DNA from: Rapana venosa
Taxonomy: Eukaryota; Mollusca; Gastropoda; Neogastropoda; Muricidae
DNA length: 64,000 nt
Assembly: GCA_028751875.1 (NCBI GenBank)
Contig: CM054134.1
Location: forward strand, 70,314,935 to 70,378,934
Reading direction: 5' to 3'
Every line of letters starts with the position of its first letter. Positions within the stretch are counted from its first letter, which is position 1. The notes beneath the pieces are model-generated. The model searched no databases and was not told the DNA's origin. It worked only from the letters and a program-made list of their open reading frames with translations. Positions 52,099-63,349 of this stretch are shown here, piece by piece. The translations under genes were made by a program, and so were the position numbers.

Positions 52099-53134
52099 CT
52101 GACACTATCAGAAGACTTTTAACATTTTTTATATTTCTATTATTGTTTTCTTTCTATGAAAAAGAAAAATTAGGCACAAAATACACAACTGTAGAACCCA
52201 GGGCCTACTTGCAAACAACTCTGCATATATATAAACGAAAACGTTGCATGCACATTATCTCGTATACAATGTCTTTCAAGAAGCAGCATTGTATACATTG
52301 TGCAGTATTCACTCAAGTGATTTTGTACCTCTCTTGCGCTGAAGGGCTGGGAAGAAGGAGAAAACAGCTTTGACTAATGTGACATGTGAATGGTCAAGGA
52401 ACCTGCTTGAACTTGAGTACATAGTAACGGTCAAGTTCTTTCTTTTTTTGTGTGTGTTAATTTTCTGCTGCACCCGATTTATCTAGATCTGACTTTGTTA
52501 TTTCCTACTAATTCTCATTTGTTTTCTGAGATATTTACCAAAATAGCTTATTGGTTGTTGTTTTTTTTTATCCAGTGTGCTGGTTTTCTTTTGAGTTTTG
52601 TGTCCTAGCTTCATCTTTTTTGCCTGGTCCTTTAGCAAAAAGTATGGTTCTCTTGAGTCTTCACAAAGGATATAACTATCCCAAGTTTAATTTTGTATCC
52701 ATGAATGTTTTGTGTTGCTTTGCCTAATTTCCTTTCTCCGTTTTTTTCATATCACATAAGAGCTGACATATCCCTGGCAGAGTAAACTTCCATTACTGTG
52801 CTTTGGTTTTTTTGGCTTTGTTTTTGTTCTTTGTAAATTAGTCACAAGAAGAAACTACCATTTATTGTTATTATCCAGGAAGAGGTAATTCACAGACATG
52901 GGGAGATAACCAAGGGAAAAAAACAAACTTTTGAAGAAAAAAAATCATGAAAATTTCAATTTCCCGTGTTTTGTAATAGAAATGGTATTGAAAATATGTA
53001 CAAAATGTATAGGTCATTGAAATATGTGCAAGTATATAGGACATAACTACAAAATAATATTTTGTAATCATTTTTACAGAACTACCAAATACAATCAATA
53101 ACTCATCGTTTCTTTTGTTTTTCACCATGTGCAG
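52099..53134 (+). other. 3' UTR or terminal intron of ZCCHC7
   Basis: T-rich DNA with no element or exon recognised. Whether it is transcribed 3' UTR or an intron before 53135 cannot be settled from sequence alone. Confidence 0.35.
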
Positions 53135-53296
53135 GATTTCAAACGGAGTTCTCGCCACCTCTTCACCAGCAAGTCTTGTAGCAGCCATGTTGATACCACA
53201 TCAGGGTCGATGACCAGCGTGCTGAGGAATGGCTTGAAACATGCTGAAAGGCCGTCTGTCGCTATGTGCAAGGAAGTGAACATGATAATCCCGTGA
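53135..53296 (+). CDS. Possible alternative or 3' UTR exon of ZCCHC7
   Basis: After a pyrimidine-rich acceptor (TTTTTCACCATGTGCAG) an open frame of 53 codons reads DFKRSSRHLFTSKSCSSHVD and ends CKEVNMIIP before TGA. GC content is higher than the flanks. The candidate donor after the ZCCHC7 stop (51550) could splice to it as 3' UTR. Joined to exon 7 directly it would be in a different frame and stop after 14 residues. Homology not recognised. Confidence 0.25.
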   Translation, partial: DFKRSSRHLFTSKSCSSHVDTTSGSMTSVLRNGLKHAERPSVAMCKEVNMIIP

Positions 53297-53385
53297 CCAG
53301 CAAGACTGTGATAGTTGTGTGGCAACACGTGAACCACGGCTGTATGTGTGGACATAATATATAATCACAAAAAAACCAACCCAAA

Positions 53386-53535
53386 CAACAATATATATAT
53401 ATATATATAATCACCCAAAAAAAAAAATATATACATACATACACACACACACACATACACACACACACATCCACACACACACACATACACACACACACAT
53501 CCACACACCCATACACACACACACACACACACACA
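53386..53535 (+). repeat. (TA)n and (AC)n microsatellite cluster
   Basis: ATATAT run at 53391-53409, then interrupted ACACAC to 53534. Confidence 0.92.
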
Positions 53536-53539
53536 AACA

Positions 53540-54590
53540 ACAACAGCAGAACGGACACCAGTCTCGCCCGAGCGTTGCTCAGACTTTGGGGTGACTGAGT
53601 GAAGTTGTGGTTTCTGGGCGAGTCCAACAAAGAGTTGACTTGTACCTTATATGAAAGAGAAACAAAAAATCCAGCCAGCCTTTAAACTTGTGAAGCCAGC
53701 CATTCCGGCCCTGCGACTGTCCGTTTACTGCACAGACATGCTCTGTGCCTTCTGGTGATTCAGTGCTCATGGTGGTAGGAAATATTTTGTTGTTTTTTGT
53801 TTTATTGTGTGTTACGATTCACACTTTGCAACAGAGTGACTGAATTCATGTTTACAGACATGTGCACCCTCAATGTTTTTGTTGTTGTGGAAAAAAATGG
53901 AAATTGTGATTTCCTATGACAAATTCTAGTGTTGTTTCCCCCCCCCCCCCCCCTCCTAGAAAAAAAAGAAAGAAAATGTCTGCTATCGCTCAGAAGCTAG
54001 TCTCCCTTACTGTACTGTTGACTCATGTGGAGTCAATGTGTATGCGCCGTGACCTTTTGACAGGACCACTTTCATAACGCTATGGAGGAATGCGATGGTG
54101 ATTTTTGTAGAAAACCTGATCAAACTTAAATGTGTCAAGAGAAGAATGTAAAAAGATGTTTACGGGCCAGTAGGGGGCGATTAGAAGTACGTTCATGCAA
54201 AGAGAAGCACAAGCAGCAAAATTTCCTGTTCATTTTGCCGAATGAGACACAGAACCTGGGCTATGTCTCCCAGCAAGAGTGAAACTTGCACTTTTAGTTT
54301 ACAGGTGATTGGGAAAACGGACAGGACATAACAATGGAAGGCACTTTTGGTTACAAAAGCACAGATTTCTTGACAAATCATGGATAAGCCCCTTTGCCTA
54401 TTTAAATCTGCATCTTTGAGTGAAAAATCAGTCTGAAGCGATATTGACATTGAACTCAGCCTCTGATCTGCTGCTGGACCGTGGCACATACACACACACA
54501 CACACTCATACACACACTCACACACACACTCACACACACACACACAGAGGTCTTGTTTTCTAACCATACTAATACATTCTGGTGAGTCCT
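53540..54590. other. Non-coding stretch downstream of ZCCHC7
   Basis: No gene recognised. Contains a C14 tract (53939-53953) and an (AC)n patch at 54488-54546. Confidence 0.35.
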
Positions 54591-54599
54591 CTTAGAACT

Positions 54600-54810
54600 G
54601 ATGTTATTCACCTCCACCTACCTATCCTGCAGTCTAGTAGACTGCTGGGTCACCGCTGAAGATTTTGCAACCAAGTTCTTCCATTCCTCATGGTTGTCAC
54701 ACTGGAGGCCAGTCCACTCTCTGATGTTGTCTTCCCATCCTTTTCTCTGTTTGTCTCCCTCCTTGTTCTGTTTCAACTGTTCCCTGTAGGACAGTCTTGG
54801 CTGGTCCAGA
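54600..54810 (-). mobile_element. RTE LINE 3' fragment
   Basis: On the plus strand CACTCTCTGATGTTGTC, TGTTTCAACTGTTCCCTG and neighbouring phrases match the antisense 3' part of the 44545-47743 RTE (CATTCTCTGATGTTGTCC and CTTCAAGTGTTCCCTGCAG). Short and decayed. Confidence 0.7.
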
Positions 54811-54814
54811 TGAA

Positions 54815-56530
54815 CATGTATGACTTCAGTTTACGTTTTGTTTTCTTTTGTTTCTTGTTGTCGTTGTTGTTGTTGTTTTACTTCATATAAAACTGAGAAA
54901 AGCATAGGCTGTTCTTTGCTCAAGAATGTAATTTGTCAATATTTTTATGCCCGTTATGATCGACTGTATGTTTCAAACTAGTTTTCTTATGGGTGAAAAA
55001 GCTGATTCATGTTAGAGATCAGCACTGAGCACATGTGCATGCATACACACACACACTCAGAATCTATCTCTCTTCCACCCGTTCCCCTCTTCCCTACTCT
55101 TCCCCTACCCACCTCTCTCCTCCTTTTTTACACTTCCATCTCCATAGGCCACCTCTCTCTCTCTTTCACACACACACACACACACTTCCCCCTTTTAAAA
55201 AAAAAAGTCTTCCTTTCTGAAAGCCCTTTTGGTGAAAGAACAAAAAGTTTATGAATTTGTGTACACTGGAAAAAGAAAGACAAATGAAGAAAACAAACTT
55301 TTTTTTTAAAAGAAGAGGAAAAAAGGTAATAAAGCATGTCATATAGTGATATATCGTGTGTGAAAATACTGAAACTCTGTGGAAAAAATACTGAATACTC
55401 ATTAAAAAAACAACAACACTGAAAACACTATCAGGCATGGTACTGAAGGAAAAGTGTTTTTCCCTAAAATGGTTTGGGGGTCCAGGGGGCATTGCCCCCT
55501 GGTGGGGTGAAGGGGCAGAGCCCCTTGTGAGGGTCAGGGGGCATTGCCCCCTGAAGCTGAAGGTTGTTCAGTAATTCTAGGCTGTAAAAGCCTCTCCTTG
55601 AATTAATTTCAGTTCTTCATACTAAGCAATCTCTGCCCTAAAATAAGCTCTCAGTCATTTCTTCAACCCAAACGAGGTTTTATACCCAAGTAATCACATA
55701 GCAAATATGAGGACATATCTTGAAAAATGTGCACTAACACAGAGGAATAAAGAGTAAGGATGGAGAGAGAGAGAGGGGGGTTATGTGTTTAAAAATAAAA
55801 AAGCAGTGTGTGTGAAAATTCTGTGTGTGTGTGTGAGAGAGAGAGAGCATGTGTTTTTTGTGTATGAGAGAAACAGACAGGCAGAGAGAGAGAAGAGATA
55901 GAGTGTGAGTGTATGTGCGCATGTGTGTGTGTGTGAGAGAGTGTGTGTGTGAAAGAGAGAGTGAAGGGGTGGGGGGCTCTCCATGAAAAAGAAGGGGAGG
56001 CTGGTTGCCTGTTGATTGTTACGTAAACAGCGCTCTCTGACTCATTGCATGGCTGAAGTGGAACAGTCCATGAAAGACCCCCACCCCCACCCACTCTCCC
56101 CTTCCTGCCATCCCCTTTCACCCCTCTGCCCTATAGGTGCTAATCCATCCCTTTCATTAAACCTTATACTCATTGTTGATACACTGTGGCCCCCTTTTTT
56201 CAACAGAGAAAGGTCACTTGCTACCTAGGCCTAGAGATTCCTGGTATCAAGCAGAGAAGGGAAGTAATTGGCATGGAAGAGTTACATCCTTTAACTGGTT
56301 TTCGTGGTGGGGTTTTTTCCTTCCCCTTTTTGTGTGTTGATTTTTTCCTTTTTGCGGATTTCCGCGAATTTGCGGAGATGTACCGTGCCTGAATAATGAG
56401 GGTGCACATGTCTGTGATTTGTTTTGTTATGTTCTCAGAACAGTGTGAACTCTTCCAGAATTTCTAAATTTGCGTGCATAATTTGAAACTGTGAAGACCA
56501 GTTGCATATGTAGCCATTCAATGATGTAAA
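54815..56530. other. Non-coding DNA with microsatellites
   Basis: (AC)n, (CT)n and (GA)n patches at 55040-55190 and 55760-55965. No exon or LINE recognised apart from the hairpin block listed at 55474. Confidence 0.35.
55474..55556 (+). repeat. Triple GC-rich hairpin block
   Basis: Three perfect inverted repeats in 80 bases: AGGGGGCATTGCCCCCT, AAGGGGCAGAGCCCCTT, then AGGGGGCATTGCCCCCT again, separated by GGTGGGGTG and GTGAGGGTC. The outer two are identical. Very GC-rich in AT-rich surroundings. Confidence 0.9.
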
Positions 56531-56534
56531 AGCC

Positions 56535-56540
56535 AATAAA
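56535..56540 (+). terminator. Candidate poly(A) signal
   Basis: AATAAA is followed within 40 bases by a GT-rich stretch (TGATGTGTCC then TTTTGTTGTG). It could end the ZCCHC7 transcription unit, but it is 5 kb past the stop codon and earlier weaker signals exist. Confidence 0.25.
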
Positions 56541-56876
56541 ATTATTCTAATGACTTTCTGATGTGTCCATTTTGTTGTGTAGACACACACACACATATGT
56601 GTTTGTTCACATACACACACACATGCTGGCATTTACAGTTGTACAGACTTCTCAATATGAAATTCAAGCTTTTTATGAAATTCAAGGGTGTGATTCATGC
56701 AGTATTACATTTGCAGTATATATACACATGCTGACTCTAGATCTTTCTCTGATTGCCAGCCCAAATAAAATAGGCTATACATATTCATAGCCGCCAACCT
56801 TTGAGAATCCAGAAACAGAAATGTGGTGGGGGTTGGGTTTGGTAGGGGGGCTCTTTGTAGTTGGCTACGGCCTTAT

Positions 56877-57168
56877 GGGGGACAGGATAGCTCAGTGGTT
56901 AGAGCACTCGCTCTCCCCAAGCCAATGTTAAGCAGCATCGAGCATGGATACCAAGTGGATGGGTGACCGTTTCCGCGCCTTGGCTTCAGTACAATCCCCC
57001 AGTTCACCCCGTAAATGGGTACTTGCCTTCTTCAGGGTCAGGGAAGGTAAAGCAGCGAGGGAGATATGGGCGCTGCCCTCAATATGCTGGCCCCTAGAGA
57101 AGAGAGGTGTCTGATGCCTCACTCCCCTATGACCACTATGGGACATCTTCACCTTTTTTTTTTACAGC
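56877..57168 (+). repeat. SINE-like element with tRNA box A and 5S rRNA-like box C
   Basis: TAGCTCAGTGG at 56888-56898 fits the tRNA box A consensus exactly. Next, 56927-56970 reads GTTAAGCAGCATCGAGC, then GTGGATGGGTGACCG, matching the 5S rRNA internal control region (GCTAAGCAGGGTCGGGC and TTGGATGGGAGACCG in human 5S). No tRNA box B is present. A body of about 190 bases follows and ends in a T9 tract. Single copy in this window. Confidence 0.6.
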
Positions 57169-57169
57169 C

Positions 57170-58990
57170 ATACATCCGTCCACTACTGCCAGCAGGAAAA
57201 ATAAGTATTTATTGCATGCTCAGCTAAAACACTTGTTTTGTTGTTACTTCGCTAATCTAGTCTGACCTCTGCTTTCAACAGTAACAAACATTTGATGCAC
57301 AGTCTCAGCCTTGCTTTGTCATTGTGAACTCTTTACGGACATAATTCCATCTCAGGGATGATTGTTACACGACTTCCAGTAACTTCCTGCATGTGTACAG
57401 TATCAGTTATTACCTCTCGGATACTTTGTCATCTGCTACTCCTTGTCTGTTCCATCTACGCACATGCACATAACCATTATTATTTTGTTTTGATATAAAA
57501 ATGTGCTCTTAGCTTATCGATCATCCTTAGTATACTTTGTGACATTGCATCGCCTTGATTTTCAAGGCGTTTTCAAAGTATATCTCATGGTTGGCAATTT
57601 GGTCATTTTACAAGGGACTTCTAGGCCTTGAAAAAAAAGTCAAAAATTCAAGGAGCTTACAAACCCTGCAGATACATGACCCCAACCCCCCCCCCCCTTT
57701 TTTTTTGTTAACACAGGATGGGTTTTGTGGATAGTGTCATTGTTGTGTTCAGCTTAACGGCCTCTAGGTAAATTCAAAACTGTCCACTCAAAACTGGTGA
57801 TGCGGAATTGAACGATGCTACAATGTGGGAAAGAGTTGTATCATCGCAGCACACTTTTCTGAACTTCAGCAACGAGCGGGAGGCTTGATCAGCACGCAAG
57901 CTCTCAGCTCAGTGTCTTCAGTTATGAATCAGTTAACTGTGAGGGACAGGCAAGGGGACCGCTCTGCATCCTCGACTTACTGATCTGGTCTGCCACACAT
58001 GGTTGAAGGTATGGCATATGAAAAATTATCTTCTGTTTTTTACGCGGAGGGTTATGTTTTAATATGTCCACAATGCAAATATTATCATGTCCACTCGTTC
58101 CATTTGCTCGAGCGTATACAGACGCCACCTACTATCACCACACAAGGCAAAAATACAGGGAACAAAGGTCTTAAGTAATGTCATTTATTATGTACACTCG
58201 AGCAACAGTGGTCCGTAACAAGGATATCAATACATAATAATACCTATGATACATAACATATGAATAAAACAATCAGAAGTTTCATACAATACAAAAAGTG
58301 TTTCTCAAATGCATCATAATGTCACGATGTTGTGATGAAAATTGACCCCTACCCCTTTCCTACCCACAAAACTATTATGCTGTGACATTTTCTAGCTAGA
58401 CTAGCCAGAGACTATAACGTTCATCATACTATGTCCCCCTCCCTTCCCAAATACAACTACAAAAGTATAATAATCCTTCTTGTGTGACATCTAATTTTAT
58501 TCAAATAAATCATACAATCAACTCAAACAAGATCTACATCATTATCAGCTGTTGACATCTAATTTCATTCACATAAATCATACAATCAACTCAAACAAGA
58601 GCTACATCATTATCAGCTGTTTGCTTCAATTTCATATTCACAGAACATTCTCTTCATGAGTGTGTGTTGTTTTTATCTTGTTGAAACTCACAGAAAACTA
58701 TCGCTAATTCATAAAAATACGGAGTTGCTTTTGAGACAAAGTTCTGTGAACAGACACAAAACTGGAATTGAATTCTGGATCACACTTTGTATGGTTTATT
58801 CCCCACTCCATTCCTCTGATCCTTATTTGCTACACATAATTTACTGAGTGGTGTTTCCCCTCTTTCAAAAATAACTTCTTGTTGAGCAGTAACTGCTTAG
58901 GCATCCTGGACAGTCACCCAGAATATGGTGTACTATGTTTAGCTCATCACGCCTAGGAATTAAAGTAAGATTGCATGTATGGCCGTTAAT
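57170..58990. other. Intergenic DNA between ZCCHC7 and LIG1
   Basis: No exon recognised. It holds a C10T9 tract near 57690 and the tandem duplication at 58490. The stretch 57840-58140 is richer in CpG but shows no promoter motif I can defend. Confidence 0.35.
58486..58622 (+). repeat. 68-bp tandem duplication
   Basis: Two adjacent copies of TGACATCTAATTTNATTCA...CATTATCAGCTGTT, differing at a few positions. Confidence 0.9.
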
Positions 58991-59002
58991 AAATGTCTTG
59001 CC

Positions 59003-60055
59003 ATAATAATAATAATAAATGGAACTTATATAGCACTATATCTTGCAAAGACAAATCAAAGCACATGCATTCAACCTAATCTTACACAGTCATGCAATCA
59101 ATGATAAATAATCAATAGTTTAAACAAACAGATATTACAAACATGGTGCGCGGCAGACAAAATCTATGAAATAAAATTTCAATAGTCAAATGTTTTACAA
59201 AAGCACACACACACAGGTTGTATACTTTAGCAGTGTGATAGGACATGGGTTAGTGAAGGTGGATAGTTCTGATATGAAACAGGAGGGGGGAAATCTTAGG
59301 TTTGAAATAAATATGTCTTGAGGCTGGATTTAAAAGTGTCATAACTAGGTTTCTGGCGAAGAGAGAGAGGGAGCTCATTCCAGGTCGATGGACCCGAAAT
59401 AGAGAAAGAGCAGCGGCCAACGGTGGATTGGTTGAATCTAGGTATTCAAAGGCACAAGGTATCTGCAGCAGAACGGAGGGAACGTGATGTAGTGTACAGG
59501 TTGACATTCACAGAGGTAGGAGGGTGCAGTTTTGTGGAGACATTTGTAACAGAGGGTACTGATCTTATAATTTACTCTCTGTGGCACAGGCAGCCAGTGG
59601 AGAGATCGCAAGAGAGGGGTACTGTGCTCAGATTTTTTCTGAGAACTAGTTGAGCTGAGGAGTTTTGTATATGTTGAAGGGAGTGGATAGATGATGCTGG
59701 CAGACCAGACAAAAGACAATCGCAATAGTCCAGACGTGAAAGAATGAGAGAAGTGACAAGTTTGGCTGTTGCATCGGTGGACAGGTACTTTCCAATTGCA
59801 CTAATACGCCGTAATTGATAGTAGCACGACTGACAGGTCTGGGTGATTAATTTTTGCATAGAGAGTGTGTTGTCGATAACAACACCTAGATACTTCACAG
59901 CAGTGGATAGAGGGACTGATGTATTGCCGACTTCTATTGAAGCTGTAGGCAAACGTTCAATGTCTTGGAAATCCCAGTTCGCCTTTGTGTGTGTGTGTGT
60001 GTGTGTGTAAATTTGATATCTGTTAATCTTATTTGTGGACAGTTGCATGTGTGTA
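59003..60055 (-). mobile_element. CR1/L2-type LINE, 3' portion
   Basis: The minus strand encodes the C-terminal RT region: [69 protein letters not shown] and related blocks, with frameshifts. The 3' end at 59003-59060 is TATAGTGCTATATAAG followed by (ATT)n (plus strand ATAATAATAATAAATGG). A second copy lies at 4862-5530. An internal (GT)n has expanded at 59988-60010. Confidence 0.9.
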
Positions 60056-60059
60056 AATG

Positions 60060-60133
60060 ATTTAAATGTAAGCGCTTTGATTTGTTGCTTTACAAGATTC
60101 AGCACTAGGCCTATATAAATTCCACATAATTAT
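60060..60133 (+). repeat. SINE family A tail fragment
   Basis: AGCGCTTTGATTTGTTGC, CAAGATTCAGCACTAGG and CTATATAAATTCCACATAA match the tail of the full family A copy, immediately left-abutted by the antisense CR1/L2 element. Confidence 0.8.
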
Positions 60134-60197
60134 TATCAACATACATATCAAGCGGAAAGTCGCACATCTCCCCACCCTGAAGAAGCCCAAAGTACAA

Positions 60198-60268
60198 AGA
60201 AGCAGGCCATTGTGTGTGCCAGTGGGAACGGACGACAACATTTACATTCATTAGCCTCAAGATAAAAG
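60198..60268 (+). repeat. SINE family B fragment
   Basis: GCAGGCCATTGTGTGTGCC, AGTGGGAACGGACGACA and TTAGCCTCAAGATAAAAGG match the 3' half of family B. Confidence 0.7.
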
Positions 60269-60269
60269 G

Positions 60270-60756
60270 CACACTGAAGAAAGTGAACTTTCCCAGCAAA
60301 CCACTTCACTGGACTTCCCTACTCTACAGAAAGCTCAATCGTTCTTTGACTAAGAGACCTCTGAGTATCTCATATCATCAGCTCAAAAGCAAACGAGAAC
60401 ACCGTTACATATATATATATATATATATATAAAGTCTTCACAATAACTTAGGGTACATAACATGTTTTAGGAAATCTGACAGAAACCTCCTACTGTGCAA
60501 AATCGCTTATGCCAAATTGCTATTTGCTTGATATCACTCATCCACAGTCTACTTACCAGAAATAAAATGACGCATAACCATACAAAATGCAAACTTTCAT
60601 CAACACTTAAAATAACACCCAGGGTTTGTTTGCAAGCTTTTCTTTGAGAAGTCTTTTTTCTCATGTAAGATTCTTTCATGTACTTTTCACTCTCCGAATT
60701 TCTTGTTCCATTTCACTCCACCATCATCTCCCTCTTTGTTGTTTTTCTTGAGGAGG
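60270..60756. other. Downstream flank of LIG1
   Basis: Non-coding; includes a (TA)n run at 60411-60431. Nothing else recognised. Confidence 0.35.
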
Positions 60757-60762
60757 TTTATT
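60757..60762 (-). terminator. Candidate LIG1 poly(A) signal
   Basis: AATAAA on the minus strand, 96 bases after the LIG1 stop codon. Plausible spacing for a short 3' UTR; not proven. Confidence 0.35.
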
Positions 60763-60857
60763 CTTTTCTATAAATAACAAAAGTCTTTGTCTCCAGTTCT
60801 GCTGCCGTCTGACTTTCCCCTTCTGATTCTTTCACTTTTCGTTCTTTCACTTCTCCT

Positions 60858-60938
60858 TCAGTAGAAGTCTTCGTCGTCAGCTTTGCTGCCCGACTGCTGG
60901 TTCTGTATCTGCTGCTGGCTTCTGTACATCTCCGCCAC
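60858..60938 (-). CDS. LIG1: LIG1 terminal exon
   Basis: Reads [20 protein letters not shown] then DDEDFY and TGA (60860-60858), matching the human ending VACLYRKQSQIQNQQ with an acidic, Tyr-terminated tail. Acceptor TTGTTTCAG on the minus strand. Confidence 0.95.
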   Translation of the reverse strand: MAEMYRSQQQIQNQQSGSKADDEDFY

Positions 60939-62578
60939 CTGAAACAACAATCAACACAATACAGCATATGCCATCAACTGTAATAATAAAAATGTGTGTA
61001 TCCTACAATACAGCTTGTAGTATTCTCGTCAGTAATATATTCTTCCAACAATACTGCGTGCACCTCTGCTTTTTTTTTTTTAATGAATTCCTTTAACTCC
61101 TCAGCAAGTCAGGAAACTGCACTGAATTGTTCAGGCAGAATGCCGTTGCCAAGTTGAATGTGGTTAATCGAGTCCATCCCTCTCCATGCAGTATAGCCTA
61201 TGATCAGTGTGTGTATGCAGTAGGTGAACAGGCTTTGTGCAGCTACCATTTTCAAAAATTAGAATCTAGTGCAATTCAGTCTACTCTGTACCTTTCATTT
61301 ATCTGTATATTGAGTGAACAAATACTTTTAACATGACTGATTAACTGACATCTGACAATTAACTGGTCCTGCAACTTTTTTTAGTTACACCAGACCTAAA
61401 CTAAATATGTGGCCATTCTGCACCCCCCCCCCCCAACCACATAAAACACTAGCTTGAAAAGTGTGACTATATATTACCTTTGTCTATAGCAAAAGTCATT
61501 GTTCTCCTTGTTTATGTCCTTTCTGTTCATATTAAAAATTTTTTTTTACAAATATACTAAGTTTCAAATACATCAAACATATCTTCTGCGTCATTGTCAA
61601 ACGCTCAGACAACAATAGTTGTCTGTCAAATGAGTCGCGCTGCCGTTAAGTACCCGACAAATCAGGCCCAGCGCACCTGACTATGGCGTGGGAGAGAATA
61701 ATTGTCTTTCTGGAAGAAAGGCAGGAGAATGGACCAAGAAGAAAGAAAGTAGACAAGAAGGCGGCAACGGGAGGAAAAGGAACAAGGCAGAAACACAAGA
61801 GAGAAAAGATGGAATTCCTAGCACAGAATTTCCAGACTGTGGGGGCATTACTTATACTGACAGGACCCCAGCATCCTCACAGGGGATCAAACAATTTGTT
61901 GAATTAGCAAAGACAAAGAAACAAAAGATCATCAGTCATCCTTGTCATTCTGTTCACTCACCTGTGATGCACTGGTTGCTTCTTCAGGTTTCTTGTCATC
62001 ACGGATACGCAGAAATCTTGGGAACCGCAGTGAGATTCCTTTCTCTGGATCAACCTGATGAACAAAGGTCATCATTTTAAAACATATCTTTGCCACTCTG
62101 TTTTGGTCATTCGCCATCCACAGAATCATGGCAACCCGTATTTTGAATGTGTGATGCGCTTTTCACATTCTTACTTTTATCAAGCAAATCCACCACACAC
62201 ACACACATGCAACTCTCACATTTACTTCTGAATGTAAAATAAGGATGTTCTCAACCATAATTGTAATTGCGTACCAGAAACTCATTTGGTCTAAAATTTT
62301 GAGCATAATAAAAACTACTTCTGGCCAAACATTGATGGTGTAACAATCACCATTCCTGCCATATTAGACATTGGGAACAAATATTATTTCCCACCCCATA
62401 ATAAAAGTCTTCTTAGCATAACAAGAATCACCATTTACTTAACCCTACTCCTGAGACTCAAAACAAAATTGACCATTCACCTATTACTATTTTGCCAACC
62501 GGATCTTTTTTTGTTTTGTTACACTGTACTACAAAAAACCTCTTATGACTTGGGCTGCTTCTCCTCCCTTGGCCTTGT

Positions 62579-62616
<38 letters not shown>

Positions 62617-63349
62617 GGGGTGCTAGACAAGCACAAGGCCTGTTCTTTTTTCTTTCTGGGTTTCATATATAGTTGTTGGCATTGAGACAAAATATGTCAG
62701 CAAAATTTTGCAAGAAAAAATTTCTTGTTGCCCTGGCTTCTTTTGAGTGTTCTAAACACATGTCACAAACAGGACCTTCATTTATGACTTGTCATTTCAA
62801 AGAACACCATTCATGAATTTCTTTCCTCTTTACTCGGGGGACAGTCACAGGGACAATGCACTGAAGAGTGATTCACTAAATTCCTCTACTTTTTTGTCAG
62901 TTTGGGCGCCTTGGTCTCTGCAAAAGGTTTTCCGTGTCCATTCTGCAACGTCGTCAGTTCACTGTAGTTTCTGTCTGTCCCAAGTTTTTATCATGGACAA
63001 GAAAAAAAGCAACTCCTAAAATCAGACTAAGAGCTCAGATGTAACACACAAGAGTGAATCAGACCTACAACCTCAACAATGCCTCTCCCTGCATCATAGA
63101 ATGGAGAAAAAAAAATTCAGAAAAAAACGCTAGGTTTTTGTTATCCCTTACCAGCCCCATGGCAGCCTTGTGTGTAGGGGAAATGGACAGGTCGGCGGCC
63201 TTGATCTCCCACACCTGCACAGCATCGAACCAGTGGTCCGGCTCCACGCCAGAGTCCCAGCAGTAGTACGGCCGCGGCTGGGGCAGCACGTTGCCTTTGA
63301 AGAACTCGGAGTGCCTGTCCAGGTCTTCGTCTTTGAATCCTGTGCCGAT
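60858..63349 (-). CDS. LIG1: DNA ligase 1, last three exons (gene continues beyond the right edge)
   Basis: Exons 63349-63152, 62054-61962 and 60938-60858 join in phase 0 to 123 residues plus stop. DNA ligase 1 is the ATP-dependent ligase that seals Okazaki fragments and repair nicks in the nucleus. The visible part is the end of the OB-fold domain and the C-terminus. Motif VI is in the middle exon ([16 protein letters not shown]). Human LIG1 reads [16 protein letters not shown] and ends in the same SQIQNQQ-type acidic tail. At least 20 upstream exons lie outside. The gene is convergent with ZCCHC7. Confidence 0.96.
61585..61890 (+). repeat. Interspersed repeat family F, copy 4 (in LIG1 intron)
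   Basis: Matches the copy at 44150: GTCAAACGCTCAGACAAC, CTGCCGTTAAGTACCCGAC, AGGCAGGAGAATGGACCAAG and AGCACAGAATTTCCAGAC, ending CATCCTCACAGGGG. Confidence 0.85.
61962..62054 (-). CDS. LIG1: LIG1 penultimate exon (motif VI)
   Basis: Thirty-one codons, [20 protein letters not shown] then [11 protein letters not shown]. Motif VI of ATP-dependent ligases contacts the ATP triphosphate during self-adenylation; its Arg and Lys residues are present. Phase 0 on both sides, GT-AG. Confidence 0.97.
62055..63151 (-). other. LIG1 intron
   Basis: Intron with a 37-base G tract on the plus strand (62579-62615). No element or extra exon recognised. Confidence 0.6.
62579..62615 (+). repeat. G37 homopolymer
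   Basis: The longest single-base run in the window, in the LIG1 intron. Its length may be imprecise in the assembly. Confidence 0.9.
63152..63349 (-). CDS. LIG1: LIG1 antepenultimate exon (OB-fold)
   Basis: Sixty-six codons in phase 0. Reads [17 protein letters not shown] and [19 protein letters not shown], matching human IGTGFSDEDLEEHH and PDHWLDPSAVWEVKCADLS. Acceptor GGCATGCAG and donor GTAAGG on the minus strand. The tryptophan-containing CWDSGVEP replaces human RIDGAVIP. Confidence 0.97.

Noticed and set aside
52871..53188. 105-codon minus-strand frame (MAATRLAGEE...)
   Set aside because: It overlaps the plus-strand exon candidate and AT-rich DNA; the C-terminal half is compositional.
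56927..56970. 5S rRNA gene
   Set aside because: Only the internal control region is similar; the 5' and 3' thirds of 5S rRNA are absent and a tRNA box A precedes it.
57922..58128. 68-codon minus-strand frame beginning MASVYARANGTSG
   Set aside because: No recognisable homology, no splice sites in phase, and no neighbouring exon.
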